In this document: positions 10,939 to 21,671 of the stretch, one piece after another | Layout of the letters: every line of letters starts with the position of its first letter | Numbering within the stretch: the stretch's first letter is position 1 | DNA from: Acidovorax defluvii | GTDB lineage: Bacteria > Pseudomonadota > Gammaproteobacteria > Burkholderiales > Burkholderiaceae_C | Direction: 5' to 3' | DNA: 64,000 nt | Assembly: GCA_003268905.1 (NCBI GenBank) | Contig: QLTU01000001.1 | Location: 124,001-188,000, forward strand | Notes under the pieces: generated by a model | The model's input: the letters and a program-made list of their open reading frames with translations, nothing else | The model's database searches: none | What the model was told of the DNA's origin: nothing | Translations under genes and position numbers: made by a program

Positions 10939-11927
10939 AGTTTTTCCAATGTGCCGCTGGCTTGTAGGTGCGGCGTGCCTTCCAAAATTTGTTGAATTTC
11001 CAGCGGACTCAGGAGCCTGTCGGGCACCAGTTCACCGTCCTTGATATGGCCGACGCCCAGCAAGGCCACAGGAGCCTCGCTGAAAACCGCCACGGCGTCG
11101 GCGTCTGGCCACTGACCTCTGCGCCGCAACCCTGAAAGGAATCGAGCGGTATTGTCGCTGTCCAGCGTGACACGCGTGTGTTGCGCCAGCAACGATTCGG
11201 GCGCTTGCAGGCTGGCAAGGCGTTCGGACTCGGGCATTGCTTCGAGCTGCGCCAGAGTGACGCAGCGCTCTACACCAAGTCCACCTGTGTCGATGCGGCG
11301 CAAGAACGTCAGGTGTGCCCCGCAGCCCAGTGCAGCGCCGATATCTTCACCCAGGGTACGGATGTAGGTGCCTTTGCTGCAAGCAACTATCATTTTGATA
11401 GCTACCTGCGCTTTATCCGTATGGTCTAGAGTCAGTTTCAACGCATGAATAGTTACATCGCGCGCATCACGCTCTACAGTGACCCCCGCGCGAGCGTACT
11501 CGTACAGCGCCTTGCCGTCCTTCTTGAGCGCGCTGTGCATGGGTGGCACCTGGCGGATAGGGCCGGAGAACTGCAATTGCACGGCCGCCAGGCGCTCAGG
11601 GGTGAGCTGGGCCGGGTCCACATCGCAGCGCTGCACCACATCACCCTCGGCATCCCCAGTGGTTGTGGTCGTGCCCAGGACTGCAATGGCTTCATAGGTT
11701 TTGGCAGCGTCGAGCTGCAGCTGACTGAACTTCGTGGCAGCCCCAAAACACAAGGGCAGGACGCCAGTGGCCAGCGGATCGAGCGTGCCGGTATGGCCCG
11801 CTTTTTCGGCGCGCAAGAGCCACTTCGCCTTCTGCAAGGCGTCATTGCTCGAAAGGCCGAGCGGTTTGTCGAGCAGCAACACCCCATGCACAGGGCGCCG
11901 CTGCACCCTGGTGCGTGGCGCGTTCAT
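10935..11927 (-). CDS. truB: tRNA pseudouridine(55) synthase
   Basis: A 330-residue enzyme making pseudouridine-55 in the T-loop of tRNAs. Motif [18 protein letters not shown] contains catalytic Asp50. [31 protein letters not shown] and [11 protein letters not shown] are family signatures, and the C-terminal PUA-like domain follows. It starts 2 bases after the rbfA stop and overlaps typA by 4 bases. Just before CSKGTYIRT, residues about 164-184 ([15 protein letters not shown]) are encoded by a diverged copy of the AT-rich interspersed repeat (11378-11440), so the gene tolerates a repeat in a surface loop and strand. Confidence 0.96.
   Translation of the reverse strand: MNAPRTRVQRRPVHGVLLLDKPLGLSSNDALQKAKWLLRAEKAGHTGTLDPLATGVLPLCFGAATKFSQLQLDAAKTYEAIAVLGTTTTTGDAEGDVVQRCDVDPAQLTPERLAAVQLQFSGPIRQVPPMHSALKKDGKALYEYARAGVTVERDARDVTIHALKLTLDHTDKAQVAIKMIVACSKGTYIRTLGEDIGAALGCGAHLTFLRRIDTGGLGVERCVTLAQLEAMPESERLASLQAPESLLAQHTRVTLDSDNTARFLSGLRRRGQWPDADAVAVFSEAPVALLGVGHIKDGELVPDRLLSPLEIQQILEGTPHLQASGTLEKL
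11378..11440. repeat. AT-rich palindromic interspersed repeat, copy inside truB
   Basis: The minus-strand sequence GGATAAAGCGCAGGTAGCTA followed by TCAAAATGATAG resembles the intergenic copy at 44160-44222 (TGATAAAGCGCGAGCAGCTA, then CATATTCAATAGC). It is an AT-rich patch in a GC-rich gene and stays open in the truB frame. Confidence 0.6.
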
Positions 11928-11929
11928 GG

Positions 11930-12301
11930 CTAGTCTTCTTTGGCGCGCGAGGAAACAGCCTTGGCGATCAGGGCGTTCATGTCGGCCGCGCGCTCGGATG
12001 TGCGGTCAAACACAAAATGCAGCGTAGGCACCGTGTGGATGTGCAAGCGCTTGAACAGGCCGTTGCGCAGAAACCCCGCAGCCTGGTTGAGCGCCGCCTG
12101 CGTTTCCACCGGATCGCCAATGAGCAGGCTGAAAAACACCTTGGCGTGCGCGTAGTCGGGAGTTACCTCCACACCCTGCAGCGTCACCATGCCCACGCGC
12201 GGGTCTTTCAACTCGCGCGCGATCAGTTCCGTCAGATCGCGCTGAATCTGATCGGCCACCTTGAAGGCGCGATTGGGCGTGGAAGACTTCTTGGCAGCCA
12301 T
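11930..12301 (-). CDS. rbfA: 30S ribosome-binding factor A
   Basis: A 123-residue KH-like protein that assists 16S rRNA 5-prime-end maturation and late 30S assembly. Family features are the basic N-terminus ([22 protein letters not shown]), the [31 protein letters not shown] core (beta strands), and the [17 protein letters not shown] helix. It sits 2 bases downstream of infB and 2 bases upstream of truB, the classic order. It is complete with no oddities. Confidence 0.96.
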   Translation of the reverse strand: MAAKKSSTPNRAFKVADQIQRDLTELIARELKDPRVGMVTLQGVEVTPDYAHAKVFFSLLIGDPVETQAALNQAAGFLRNGLFKRLHIHTVPTLHFVFDRTSERAADMNALIAKAVSSRAKED

Positions 12302-12303
12302 GG

Positions 12304-15165
12304 TTACAGCGTCCGCGCGATTTCCTTGATATCAAAGAATTCGAGGTGATCACCTTCCTTGATGTCGTTGTAGTTCTTGAGCTTGATACCGCACTCAAAA
12401 CCTTCCTTGACTTCCTTGACATCGTCCTTGAGGCGCTTGATCGAATCGACTTCGCCCGTGTAGACCACCACGTTGTCGCGCAGCAGGCGGAACCTGGCGT
12501 TGCGGTGCACCATGCCGGAGGTGATGTAAGAACCGGCAATCGTGCCGATCTTGGTTGCCACGAACACGGTCCGGATTTCGGCCGTGCCAATGATTTCCTC
12601 GCGCTGCTCCGGAGCCAGCATGCCCGACATGGCCACGCGCAACTCGTCCACGGCGTCATAAATGATGCTGTAGTAGTGCAGATCGACACCGTTGCTCTCG
12701 GCCAGCTTGCGGGCACCGGCATCGGCACGCACGTTGAAGCCGATCACGATGGCCTTGGAGGCAATCGCCAGGTTGATGTCCGACTCGCTGATCGCGCCCA
12801 CAGCGGCATACACCAGCTGTACCTTGACTTCGTCGGTCGACAGCTTGAGCAGCGATTGCGCCAGCGCTTCCTGCGAACCCTGCACGTCGGCCTTGACGAT
12901 GATGGGCAGCATCTTGACTTCGCCTGCCGTCATGTCGGCAAACATGTTCTCCAGCTTGGCCGCCTGCTGGCGCGCCAGCTTGGTGTTGCGGAACTTGCCG
13001 GCACGGTAGGTGGCGACTTCGCGCGCACGGCGCTCGTCGGTCAGCACCATGAAATCGTCGCCGGCCTGCGGCACTTCGGTGAGACCCTGGATTTCGACTG
13101 GAATCGACGGCCCCGCCGCCTTGGCGACCTTGCCGCTTTCATCCAGCATGGCGCGCACGCGGCCGAAGGTCTGGCCTGCCAGCACCACGTCACCCACCTT
13201 CAGCGTACCGGACTGCACCAGCACCGTAGCCACAGGGCCACGGCCCTTGTCGAGCTTGGCTTCGATCACCAGGCCCTTGGCCAGCGAATCGACGGGCGCC
13301 TTGAGTTCCAGCACTTCGGCCTGCAGCAGCACCTGTTCCAGCAGCATGTCGATGCCCATGCCGGTCTTGGAGGACACGGGAACAAAAGGCGATTCGCCAC
13401 CGTACTCTTCGGGAACCACCTCTTCCACCACCAACTCCTGCTTGACGCGGTCGGGGTTGGCATCGGGCTTGTCGGCCTTGGTGATGGCCACCACGATGGG
13501 AACACCAGCCGCCTTGGCGTGCTTGATGGCTTCCTTCGTTTGGGGCATGACGCCGTCGTCCGCCGCCACCACCAGGATCACGATGTCGGTCGCCTGCGCG
13601 CCACGGGCACGCATGGCCGTGAAGGCCTCGTGACCAGGGGTGTCCAGGAACGAGATCACGCCGCGTGGTGTTTCCACATGGTAAGCACCAATGTGCTGCG
13701 TGATACCACCGGCTTCGCCCGAAGCGACCTTGGCGCGACGGATGTAGTCGAGCAGCGAGGTCTTGCCGTGATCCACGTGACCCATCACGGTCACCACCGG
13801 AGCGCGCGGCAGAACGGCCACGTCTTGCTGGGCCGAATCCTCGTCGGTGAACGCTTCCGGATCGTCCAGTGCAGCCACCACGGCCTTGTGGCCCAGTTCT
13901 TCCACCACGATCATGGCGGTGTCCTGGTCCAGCGGCTGATTCATGGTGACCATCTGGCCCATCTTCATCAGCGCCTTGATGACCTCAGATGCCTTGATGG
14001 ACATCTTGTGCGCCAGCTCAGCCACCGTGATGGTTTCAGGGACGTGCACTTCAAGGATGCGCGCCTCCACCGGAGCGGACTGCTGGTGGTGATCGTCACG
14101 GTGATCGCGGTTGTCGCCACGGCGGCCACGCGGACCACCACGCCAGCTGTTGCGACCGACACCACCGCTGCTGTCGCCGCGGGTCTTGATTTCTTTTTTC
14201 TTGGCTGTGTCACCAGCCCAGCTGGAGGACAGCTTGGCCGACTTGACCTCCTTGCCAGCGGCGGCACCAGGCGCTGCAGGCGCACCCGGACGCGCGGCCA
14301 CGCCGGTTCCGACTGCGGGCTTGTGCAGCGTGCCCTTTTTGGCGTCGGCCCCAGCCGCAGGCTTGGCCACCGGCTTGGGTTCTTCGGGCTTCTTGGCCAC
14401 CATGACCGCCTTCTTGGGCGTGGCCATCATCGAGCGGATGGCTGCCGCCTCGGCTTCGGCCTTGCGGCGACGTGCGTCGAGGTCAGCAGCTCGGGCTGCA
14501 TCTTCATCAGAGCGGGCCTTGGATTCGGCTGCGGCCTTTTCGCGGGCTTCCACCTGTGCGGCATTGCGCGCGACGGCTTCAGCAGCCTGTTCACGCGTAG
14601 CTTCTTCCTTCACGGCCGAGGCTTGTGCCTTCTTGCTGGCCTCTTGGGCGGCATAAGCGGCGGCGCGCTCTTCGGCTTCACGATCGCGCTGCTCGCGGGC
14701 TTCGCGCTCGGCCCGGTTTTCGGCCAGCTCGGTCTCCTGGCGGCGAATCAGCTCTGCCTGGCGGCGGGCTTCTTCCTCGCGGCGGGCCAGTTCGATGTCC
14801 TCGCTGGAAACAGAGGCTTCTTCCACCACGGGTTCTCTGGATTCGGCAGCAGCCTCAACGCCTTCATCGCGCTGGATAAAGGTGCGCTTCTTGCGCACTT
14901 CCACCTGGATGGTGCGCGCCTTGCCCGTGGCATCGGCTTGCTTGATTTCGCTGGTGGACTTCTTCACCAGCGTGATCTTCTTGCGATCGGCCGAAGCCGT
15001 ACCGTGGCTGGCCTGCAGGTAGGCCAGCAGCTTTTGCTTGTCCGACTCGGTGAGGGCATCGGACGCGGCAGCCTTGGACACGCCCGCAGCTTTGAGCTGG
15101 TCGAGCAGGGTTTCAGGCGATTTTTTGAGTTCGGTTGCAAACTCGGCGACAGTATTACTGGACAT
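12304..15165 (-). CDS. infB: translation initiation factor IF-2
   Basis: A 953-residue GTPase that recruits initiator fMet-tRNA and joins the ribosomal subunits. The N-terminus has the small IF2-N module ([23 protein letters not shown]). A long charged, Ala/Glu/Arg-rich region (about 130-260) is followed by a Gly/Arg patch ([19 protein letters not shown]) near 345-365 and a second IF2-N module ([21 protein letters not shown]). The G domain carries G1 GHVDHGKTS, switch [10 protein letters not shown] and G4 [10 protein letters not shown], followed by domains II-IV. The length is typical of betaproteobacteria. It lies between nusA and rbfA. Confidence 0.97.
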   Translation of the reverse strand: MSSNTVAEFATELKKSPETLLDQLKAAGVSKAAASDALTESDKQKLLAYLQASHGTASADRKKITLVKKSTSEIKQADATGKARTIQVEVRKKRTFIQRDEGVEAAAESREPVVEEASVSSEDIELARREEEARRQAELIRRQETELAENRAEREAREQRDREAEERAAAYAAQEASKKAQASAVKEEATREQAAEAVARNAAQVEAREKAAAESKARSDEDAARAADLDARRRKAEAEAAAIRSMMATPKKAVMVAKKPEEPKPVAKPAAGADAKKGTLHKPAVGTGVAARPGAPAAPGAAAGKEVKSAKLSSSWAGDTAKKKEIKTRGDSSGGVGRNSWRGGPRGRRGDNRDHRDDHHQQSAPVEARILEVHVPETITVAELAHKMSIKASEVIKALMKMGQMVTMNQPLDQDTAMIVVEELGHKAVVAALDDPEAFTDEDSAQQDVAVLPRAPVVTVMGHVDHGKTSLLDYIRRAKVASGEAGGITQHIGAYHVETPRGVISFLDTPGHEAFTAMRARGAQATDIVILVVAADDGVMPQTKEAIKHAKAAGVPIVVAITKADKPDANPDRVKQELVVEEVVPEEYGGESPFVPVSSKTGMGIDMLLEQVLLQAEVLELKAPVDSLAKGLVIEAKLDKGRGPVATVLVQSGTLKVGDVVLAGQTFGRVRAMLDESGKVAKAAGPSIPVEIQGLTEVPQAGDDFMVLTDERRAREVATYRAGKFRNTKLARQQAAKLENMFADMTAGEVKMLPIIVKADVQGSQEALAQSLLKLSTDEVKVQLVYAAVGAISESDINLAIASKAIVIGFNVRADAGARKLAESNGVDLHYYSIIYDAVDELRVAMSGMLAPEQREEIIGTAEIRTVFVATKIGTIAGSYITSGMVHRNARFRLLRDNVVVYTGEVDSIKRLKDDVKEVKEGFECGIKLKNYNDIKEGDHLEFFDIKEIARTL

Positions 15166-15188
15166 ATTTGGTTCGTGCCTCCCTGACC

Positions 15189-16673
15189 TTACTCTTGCCC
15201 TGCGAACCAGTGTTCGCGCGCCTTCATGATCAGGGCTTTGGCATCTTCTGCGGACTGTCCGGTCAGGTCGGTCAGTTCATCAATGGCCAGATCGGCCAGG
15301 TCGTCACGCGTATGCACACCGTTTTTTGCCAGCTTGGCAATCAGTTCGGGTGTGAGGCCTTCGAGGTCGCGCAGATCTTGCGAAACTTCTCCAACGCTTT
15401 CCTCGCGGGCGATTTCCATGGTGAGCAGCACATCCTTGGCGCGGGCACGCAGCTCGTTCACGGTATCTTCATCGAAGCTTTCGATTTCCAGCATTTCCTG
15501 CAGCGGCACATAGGCCACTTCTTCCAGGCTGTTGAAACCTTCAGCGATCAGGATGTCGGCGATTTCCTCGTCCACATCCAGCTTTTCCATGAACAGTCGA
15601 CGGGCCGTATCAGACTCGTTGGCCTGTTTCTGGGCCGATTCGGCGGCGTCCATGATATTGATCTTCCAGCCGGTCAGGTCGGACGCCAGGCGCACATTCT
15701 GGCCGCCGCGACCAATGGCGATAGCGAGGTTTTCCTCATCCACCACCACGTCCATGGCGTGCTTTTCCTCGTCCACCACGATGGACGACACGTTGGCCGG
15801 GGCCAACGCACCAATCACGAACTGCGCCGGGTCTTCGGACCACAGCACGATGTCCACACGCTCGCCAGCGAGTTCATTGGTGACCCCGTTCACACGGGTG
15901 CCGCGCACACCGACGCAGGTACCGATCGGATCCACGCGCTTGTCGTGGCTCAGCACGGCAATCTTGGCGCGCGACCCAGGGTCACGGGCGCAGCTCTTGA
16001 TCTCCAGCAGACCTTGTTCGATCTCGGGCACTTCCTGGCGAAACAGCTCGATCATGAACTCGGGGGCCGAGCGAGACAGGATGATGGGAGCGCCGCGCAG
16101 CGTCAGGTCCACTTCCATGATCATGGCGCGAACGCGGTCGCCGCTGCGAAGGTTTTCCTTGGGGATCATCTCGCTGCGACGCAGGCGGCCTTCCACACGA
16201 CCGGACTCGACAATGATGTCGCCCTTGTCCATGCGCTTGACGGTGCCGGTAAAGATGCGTTCGCCGCGCGACATGAAGTCGTTGAGCAGCATTTCGCGCT
16301 CGGCGTCACGGATCTTCTGCAGGATGACCTGCTTGGCAGCCATGGCGCCGATACGGCCGATAGGGACCGACTCAACGCTCTCTTCGATGTATTCCCCGAC
16401 TTCGATGTCCGCGATGCGCTCCTTGGCGTCCATCAGCAGCTCTTCGGCTTCGGGGTTCTGCAGACCTGCCTCGTCAGGCACTACCAGCCAGCGACGGAAA
16501 GTCTCATAGTTGCCGCTGTCGCGATCAACGGACACGCGGATGTCCACCTCGCCCTGGTACAGCTTTTTGGTAGCCTGGGCCAAGGCCGACTCCACGGCGC
16601 CCAAGACCACATCGCGCTCAACGTTCTTCTCGCGCGAAATGGCCTCAACCAACATCAACAATTCGCGATTCAT
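15189..16673 (-). CDS. nusA: transcription termination/antitermination factor NusA
   Basis: A 494-residue RNA polymerase-binding factor controlling pausing, termination and antitermination. In order it has the N-terminal RNAP-binding domain ([18 protein letters not shown]), an S1 domain ([20 protein letters not shown], with the ETFRRW loop before it), KH domains ([36 protein letters not shown]), and two acidic helix-hairpin-helix repeats at the C-terminus ([34 protein letters not shown]) as in gammaproteobacterial and betaproteobacterial NusA. It is the second gene of the operon after rimP and could take part in feedback at the leader hairpin upstream of rimP. Confidence 0.97.
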   Translation of the reverse strand: MNRELLMLVEAISREKNVERDVVLGAVESALAQATKKLYQGEVDIRVSVDRDSGNYETFRRWLVVPDEAGLQNPEAEELLMDAKERIADIEVGEYIEESVESVPIGRIGAMAAKQVILQKIRDAEREMLLNDFMSRGERIFTGTVKRMDKGDIIVESGRVEGRLRRSEMIPKENLRSGDRVRAMIMEVDLTLRGAPIILSRSAPEFMIELFRQEVPEIEQGLLEIKSCARDPGSRAKIAVLSHDKRVDPIGTCVGVRGTRVNGVTNELAGERVDIVLWSEDPAQFVIGALAPANVSSIVVDEEKHAMDVVVDEENLAIAIGRGGQNVRLASDLTGWKINIMDAAESAQKQANESDTARRLFMEKLDVDEEIADILIAEGFNSLEEVAYVPLQEMLEIESFDEDTVNELRARAKDVLLTMEIAREESVGEVSQDLRDLEGLTPELIAKLAKNGVHTRDDLADLAIDELTDLTGQSAEDAKALIMKAREHWFAGQE

Positions 16674-16750
16674 GCGACGACTCTCCTGTTTCTATCACCC
16701 GCAGGCGGCAGCTGCCAACAGCACCAACCCACTCCAAACCATCCAGCGAC

Positions 16751-17344
16751 TCAGCCTGGCACTTGACCAGTCTTCGCCCCCCGCCCCTTGAAATCCACAA
16801 TGGGCGCCAAGCGGGCGTCCCTTAGCTCATCAAGCGTAAACCCCAGCGCCTGCAAGGGGGCTGGTACGCGTTTCTTGCTTATTTTCTGACCAGGCTTGCC
16901 TGCGGGCTCATCGCTCCAGACGATCTGCCATCCACCCGATTCGGCCCGCTCCAGCGTGCCACGAAATTTCTTGCGGGTGGCGTTGACCTGACCCACCGCC
17001 GCAGCGCCGATAGGCGCTTTCAGCGTGAGATCAACAACCGAACCTTCAAAACGGACAAAGTCCTGCTCGTGGCGCAAGGGGCGATCAATGCCCGGCGACG
17101 AGACTTCAAGACGCTTGTATTCAACCCCATCTACCTCCAGCGCAAACTGCAGCTGGCGGGTGACTTTTTCACAGTCTTCCACGGTGACAAACTGATCAAC
17201 CGCGGGCTCGGGCGCATCGACGGCAGGCTGCACCCATGGCAAGTCGATGGTGACGCGCAGCAGGCCACCCGGAGACCGTTCGATCTCCACCAGGTCGTAA
17301 CCGAGACCGGTCACAATTTGTTCAACGACTTGCTGCAATGCCAC
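16751..17344 (-). CDS. rimP: ribosome maturation factor RimP
   Basis: A 197-residue protein needed for 30S subunit maturation. N-terminal signature VVEQIVTGLGYDLVEIERSPGGLLRVTIDL; central CEKVTRQLQFALEVDGVEYKRLEVSSPGIDRPL, the family hallmark; C-terminal SH3-like barrel (FRGTLERAESGGWQIVW) with the tail LDELRDARLAPIVDFKGRG. A family-typical insertion (WVQPAVDAPEPAVDQ) lies near residues 37-51. It is the first gene of the nusA-infB operon. The leader upstream (17345-17479) carries a terminator-like hairpin. Confidence 0.95.
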   Translation of the reverse strand: MALQQVVEQIVTGLGYDLVEIERSPGGLLRVTIDLPWVQPAVDAPEPAVDQFVTVEDCEKVTRQLQFALEVDGVEYKRLEVSSPGIDRPLRHEQDFVRFEGSVVDLTLKAPIGAAAVGQVNATRKKFRGTLERAESGGWQIVWSDEPAGKPGQKISKKRVPAPLQALGFTLDELRDARLAPIVDFKGRGAKTGQVPG

Positions 17345-17432
17345 GTGTTCCGTTCAATCCCGAAAAAACAAAAAACCCGATAACTCCCGGAGACTCTTCC
17401 CCGACAGCTTCGAGCTCCAAAAGCATTCGACC

Positions 17433-17462
17433 AAAAAAAACGGGCGGTTGGTACCCGCCCGT
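17433..17462 (-). terminator. terminator-like hairpin in the rimP-nusA-infB leader (possible attenuator)
   Basis: On the minus strand the stem ACGGGCGG/CCGCCCGT (plus 17455-17462 and 17440-17447) with a 7-base loop is followed by eight T residues (plus A-run 17433-17440). It lies about 10 bases after the predicted transcription start and about 90 bases before rimP, so it should terminate a transcript of only about 40 bases unless relieved. Confidence 0.7.
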
Positions 17463-17479
17463 TTGGTCGTGAGAGTCAC

Positions 17480-17508
17480 ATTATAGCGCGTAAAGCATTG
17501 ATTTGCAA
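17480..17508 (-). promoter_or_regulatory. sigma-70 promoter for rimP-nusA-infB operon
   Basis: On the minus strand a -35 TTGCAA (plus 17503-17508) and a perfect -10 TATAAT (plus 17480-17485) are separated by exactly 17 bases. Transcription should begin near 17473, heading into the leader hairpin and then rimP. Confidence 0.75.
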
Positions 17509-17653
17509 AGACGAATTGTGCCCCTGCTGTTGCCTGAACGCCCCTTTGGGTACAAAACAACCGCCCATGCCGCATGCGGAGCCAAGCCCATGCGCTGCAT
17601 CAGAATTTTTTTATCAAAACCGTCTGTAGTGCAAGCACATTCTTGATTCGCTG

Positions 17654-20600
17654 CTACGACAGTGATAGCGGCTTCAACAACTCGGCCAGGTCACTTTCGG
17701 TAAACAACGGTTCCTTGCGCCCCGCGCTGGTGTCATACAGGCTGCTGGCCAACTGGGCTTTGCGCTCCTGCAGCACCAGAATGCGCTCTTCAATCGTGCC
17801 CTGCGCCACCAGCTTGATCACCCACACGCTCTGGGTCTGGCCGATCCGGTGGGCGCGGTCGGTGGCCTGGGCCTCCACGGCGGGGTTCCACCACGGGTCG
17901 TAGTGGATGACCGTGTCGGCCTGGGGCAGATTCAACCCCACCCCGCCGGCCTTGAGGCTGATCAAGAACAACGGCACTTGCCCACTCGTGAACTGCTCGA
18001 TGATCGCGTCGCGCTGCTGGCTTTGCCCCGTGAGCTTGACCCAGGGCAACTTGCGCTTCTTCAGCTCAGCCTCGATCAGGGTGAGCATGCTGGTGAACTG
18101 CGAGAACAGCAAAATGCGCCGCCCCTCGGCCAGCATCTCGGGCAGCAAGGTCATGAGCTGATCCAGCTTGGCCGAAGCGTTGACCTTTTTGGCGGCATCC
18201 AGCGGCACCAGTTGCGGGTGGCAGCACACCTGGCGCAACTTGAGCAGCGCATCGAGGATGGTGATCCGCGATTTGGCCAGCCCCTTGGACTGCAGGGCTT
18301 CGCGCACGGTTCTCTCCATCCCCAGGCGAATGGTTTCGTACAGATCGGCCTGCGCGCCGATCATTTCCACCGGCATCACGGTTTCGACCTTGGGCGGCAG
18401 CTCGCTGGCAACCAGCGCCTTGGTACGCCGAAGCATGAACGGCGTGATGCGCGTGCGCAACTGCACCATGCGCGCGCTGTCACCCAGTTTCTCAATGGGG
18501 GTGCGAAACATCTCCTTGAAACGCTGCTGGCTGCCCAGAAAGCCCGGCATCAAAAAGTGAAACAGGCTCCAGATCTCGCCCAAGTGGTTTTCCATGGGCG
18601 TGCCCGAAAGGCACAGCCGGTGGCGCGCCTGCAACTGGCCCACTACCTGCGCGGCGTGCGTGCTGGCGTTCTTGATGTTTTGCGCCTCGTCGAGCACCAC
18701 CAGGTGCCATTCGTGCGCCAGCCAGCGCTCGCGATCGCGTTGCAGCAGTGAATACGGAGCGATGACGAGATCGTGCTCGGCCACCGAGTCGGCTACCTCA
18801 TGGCGGCCCGCACCGTGCAGCACCAAGCTGCGCAGGCCCGGGCAAAACCGCGCGGCCTCGCGCTGCCAGTTACCCATCAGGCTCACGGGCGCAATGATGA
18901 GCGCGGGGTGCGTGAGGCGGCCCGCGTCTTTTTCGACCTGGATATGCGCCAGGGTCTGCAGCGTCTTGCCCAGGCCCATGTCGTCGGCCAACACACCGGC
19001 CAAACCATGGACGCTCAGAAACTGCAACCAGTTCAGGCCCTGCTGCTGATAGGGCCGCAGGGTCGCCTTGACAGTGGCGGGCAGCGGCACCTCGGGCAGC
19101 GCGCTGGCGCCGTGCAACTGGGCCACCATGGCGCGCAAAGCGGCTGCGCCTTCCCACACCGCGCCCTCCCCTAGCGCGGCGCTGGTGCGCACGGCCTCCA
19201 TGCGCGAAAGCTTCAGGCTGTCGCCATTGAAGTCGTGGGTGCGGTCGCCTACCAGATCGAGCAGGGCAGCCATCCACGGCCGAAGGGCATCGGTGGGCAG
19301 GCGCAGAAAACCAGGGCCCGTCTGCGAAGGCAGATAGACATGCGAGGGCAAGCGGGGCAGCCCGGTTTGGGGATCCTGCGGCTGTGCTGCGGCGGCGGCA
19401 ATCAGGTCGGGCAGCCAGGGCAGGATGTTGTGGCGCACGCCATTGATCTCCATGCCTAGCGACAGTGCAAACCACGGGGACGTGGCTTCGTCATCTCCCT
19501 CGGGCTGCAGCGCCACGGCCAGCGCGTCGGCGTGGGTAATCCAGCCACCCAGCGAGGCATCGAGGGTGATTTCAAAGCCTGCCTCGCGCAACACCCCAAA
19601 ACCGTTGTCGGCCCAGTGCATCCAGTCGTTCTGCGAGCGCTCACCGGGAATGCCGAACAGCCCGTCGTCGGTGGCCAGCAGGCCCAGTTCCATCAGGCGC
19701 TCGATGGCTCCCAGCTCGGCTTGCGCATCGCGCTGCAGCAGCACCTGACCGCCGTCGGCCGCAGTCACCAGCACGCTGAGCTCCTGCCCGACCCACCAAC
19801 CCACATGGCCCTGGTAGTCAAACCGCAGTTGCGCGGTGATGAGGCCCAGGTCCGGCACGTCTTGCGCCGGAACGGGCGCAAGGTGCAGGCGCGCCACGGG
19901 CTGGACACCCTGCACCCGCGTGAGCGCACCCAGCACCGGCGGCAACGGCAGCACGCCGCCCAAACGGCTGGCAACCTCGGCCTGGTGCCGTTGCAGCGCC
20001 GTGGCGCTCAACGCGGGCGCCTTGAGCAACAGGGCCAGCTGCGCAGCGCTGAGGCCATCGGCCTCGACCGTTCCACAGACGCCGTTGACGGCATCCAGAT
20101 AAAGCGGCGGGCTGTTGATGCACAGCGTGGCCGATGAACCGGGCAGGCTGGCGCGCAAGGCCCAGGTGCTTTCGCCACCGGCGGCTGGCGGGCCTCGTGC
20201 CATGTCCAGGTGATGGGCAGGGGGTCACCCCAGCGCAGCGCAGCCCCCACCGTGGAGCCTCCCGCATCCGCAAACAGGCTGCCGGTGCTGGCTGCCTGCT
20301 GCAGCGCCATTACCCCCACCGCGCCTTCCAGCACCGCCACCGGCCCGGCGCTGTAGGCCGAGTAGTAGCCCATGCCGCGCGGCATGGCACGCAGCAGTTG
20401 CAAAACCTGGCGATCGGCATCACTCGCGCGGTCAAACACCGCCTGCCCCGGGCCGGGTTGGGTGCGAATCTGTTTGGGTTTGGCCCAGCCGCCAGTCACC
20501 TTGGGGTAAGACACCACGGCCTCCAGCTGCATTTGCTGCGCACTGGCGCGCGGCAGCCCGACGGTGGAGACCAGGTACAGGTATTGCTCGGGCCGGTCGG

Positions 20601-21102
20601 GTCTGGAGCCTGACGCCGCCACAACCGGCGGGGCCGACAGACCTGCGGCGCGGTCCCAGTCCTGCAGCCAGTGCACCAGCCGCGCGTCGGCCTCGGCGCG
20701 TGCCACAGCCTCCCTGCGCTCGTGCAGCGCCTTCAGGGCATGAGCGGCTGGGGCAGGCATGGGCTCTTGCGCGGTGTTGTGCGCTTGGGCCGGGTTCTGG
20801 TGCGCAGCCTGCAGGGTCAGTGCCACTGCGTGCTTGCAGTCCTCGCCAACGGGGCAGCTGCAGTCACCCGACCACAGTGTGAGCTGCCCATTGGGCGCAA
20901 TGACCAGCTCTACCGACACCTCATAGGGTTCGGGCATGCTGCCTTGCACCTCGCCTTCGATGTGCCAGCAACCATTGCCCTCGGCTTCGATGTCGGTGCG
21001 CACCACGCCCGCCCTGCGGAAAAGATCCATGCCACGCGACCAGGCCCCCTTGTCACATTGGGCCTGCAACGAATTAATGTGAAACCACGGGAAGCGTGAC
21101 AT
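17654..21102 (-). pseudogene. SWIM zinc-finger SNF2-family helicase, interrupted by a frameshift
   Basis: Two overlapping frames make one SWIM-SNF2 helicase. The N-terminal part (from ATG 21102, MSRFPWFHINSLQAQ) carries the SWIM zinc finger DCSCPVGEDCKH. It runs to about 20180 and is open to 20008. The C-terminal part (open from 20203) carries the SNF2 motor: DDMGLGKTLQTL (motif I), VVLDEAQNIKN (motif II) and QATDRAHRIGQTQ (motif VI). Alignment by eye joins the frames near 20175-20190: TWTWHEARQPPVA in one frame continues as ESTWALRASLPG in the other, so a -1 (or +2) shift is needed. No classic slippery heptamer is in phase. The remainder of about 1,150 codons is intact, so this may be recent inactivation or a sequencing error. 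Such proteins resemble RapA/HepA-type remodelers. Confidence 0.75.
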
Positions 21103-21125
21103 AGGGAGAATATTAAGCAAAATGT

Positions 21126-21178
21126 GCTTCTAGCGCTTTACTGGCAAGCGCTAGCAGCTATTAAAAAAGGAGCAACTC
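21126..21178. repeat. AT-rich palindromic interspersed repeat upstream of the SWIM helicase gene
   Basis: An inverted repeat CTAGCGCTT (21130-21138) and AAGCGCTAG (21146-21154) with a 7-base loop, followed by CAGCTATTAAAAAAGGAGC. It is in the short gap between the thioredoxin stop and the helicase start and shares its core with seven other copies in the window. Confidence 0.75.
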
Positions 21179-21270
21179 AACCCGATGGCAACGCAGCATC
21201 CAGAGCATCCTCTGCCCGCAACCCGGCATTGAAGTGCCCCTGCAGGTCAGCCAAGGCTGCGATGCGGCAG

Positions 21271-21657
21271 CTACGCACTGCGCGCCGCGCGCACCCGCTC
21301 AAACACTGCCTGCGCTTCACCGCCCGCCCCACCACCGTGCGGGGCGGCCTGCAGGCTGGCCAGCAGCCGCGCCAGCACGGGCGCCTGCGGCAGCAGCGGC
21401 CCCAGAAAGCGCGCCGTCGTGCCATCGGCAATCAACAAGGTGGGAAAAGTTTCCACATCCAGGTCACCGGCCAGGTCTGCATCGTCTTCAATGTCCACCC
21501 ACACAAAGCGCATCTGGGGGTGCGCCCTGGCCAGATCGTCAAACAGCGGCCGATAGTCGCGGCAGGTGCCGCACCAGTTGGCGCACAGGCACACCGCCCA
21601 CCAGCCGCTGCCAGGGGCCACAAGGGGTGAATCGGGCAACGCGGCCGGGCTGTGCAT
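21271..21657 (-). CDS. thioredoxin-like protein with WCGTC motif
   Basis: A 128-residue thioredoxin-fold protein. The active site is ANWCGTCRDYRP, with Thr in place of the usual Pro of CGPC, followed by VDIEDDADL and the cis-Pro loop VETFPTLLI. No signal peptide is visible, so it is probably cytoplasmic. The start at 21657 (MHSPAALPDSPLV) follows a GGAG-like sequence; the upstream open frame belongs to the antisense of the cytochrome gene. It lies 14 bases downstream of the triheme cytochrome c gene on the same strand and is probably co-transcribed, which may indicate a redox link, though cytochrome maturation itself happens in the periplasm. Confidence 0.85.
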   Translation of the reverse strand: MHSPAALPDSPLVAPGSGWWAVCLCANWCGTCRDYRPLFDDLARAHPQMRFVWVDIEDDADLAGDLDVETFPTLLIADGTTARFLGPLLPQAPVLARLLASLQAAPHGGGAGGEAQAVFERVRAARSA

Positions 21658-21671
21658 CGGGGGGCTCTCCT

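Noticed and set aside
9154-10995. Very long open frame on the plus strand opposite typA
   Set aside because: It is the antisense shadow of typA, which has full GTPase motifs; the plus frame gives a His/Gln/Val-rich product without domain signature.
17463-17653. tRNA gene upstream of rimP, as found in some enterobacteria
   Set aside because: No T-loop GTTCRANYC or acceptor-stem pairing found; the region holds only the promoter and the helicase 3-prime flank.
20165-20203. Programmed -1 frameshift in the SNF2 helicase gene
   Set aside because: CGAAAG is present but not in the required phase, and no heptamer or downstream structure was recognised.
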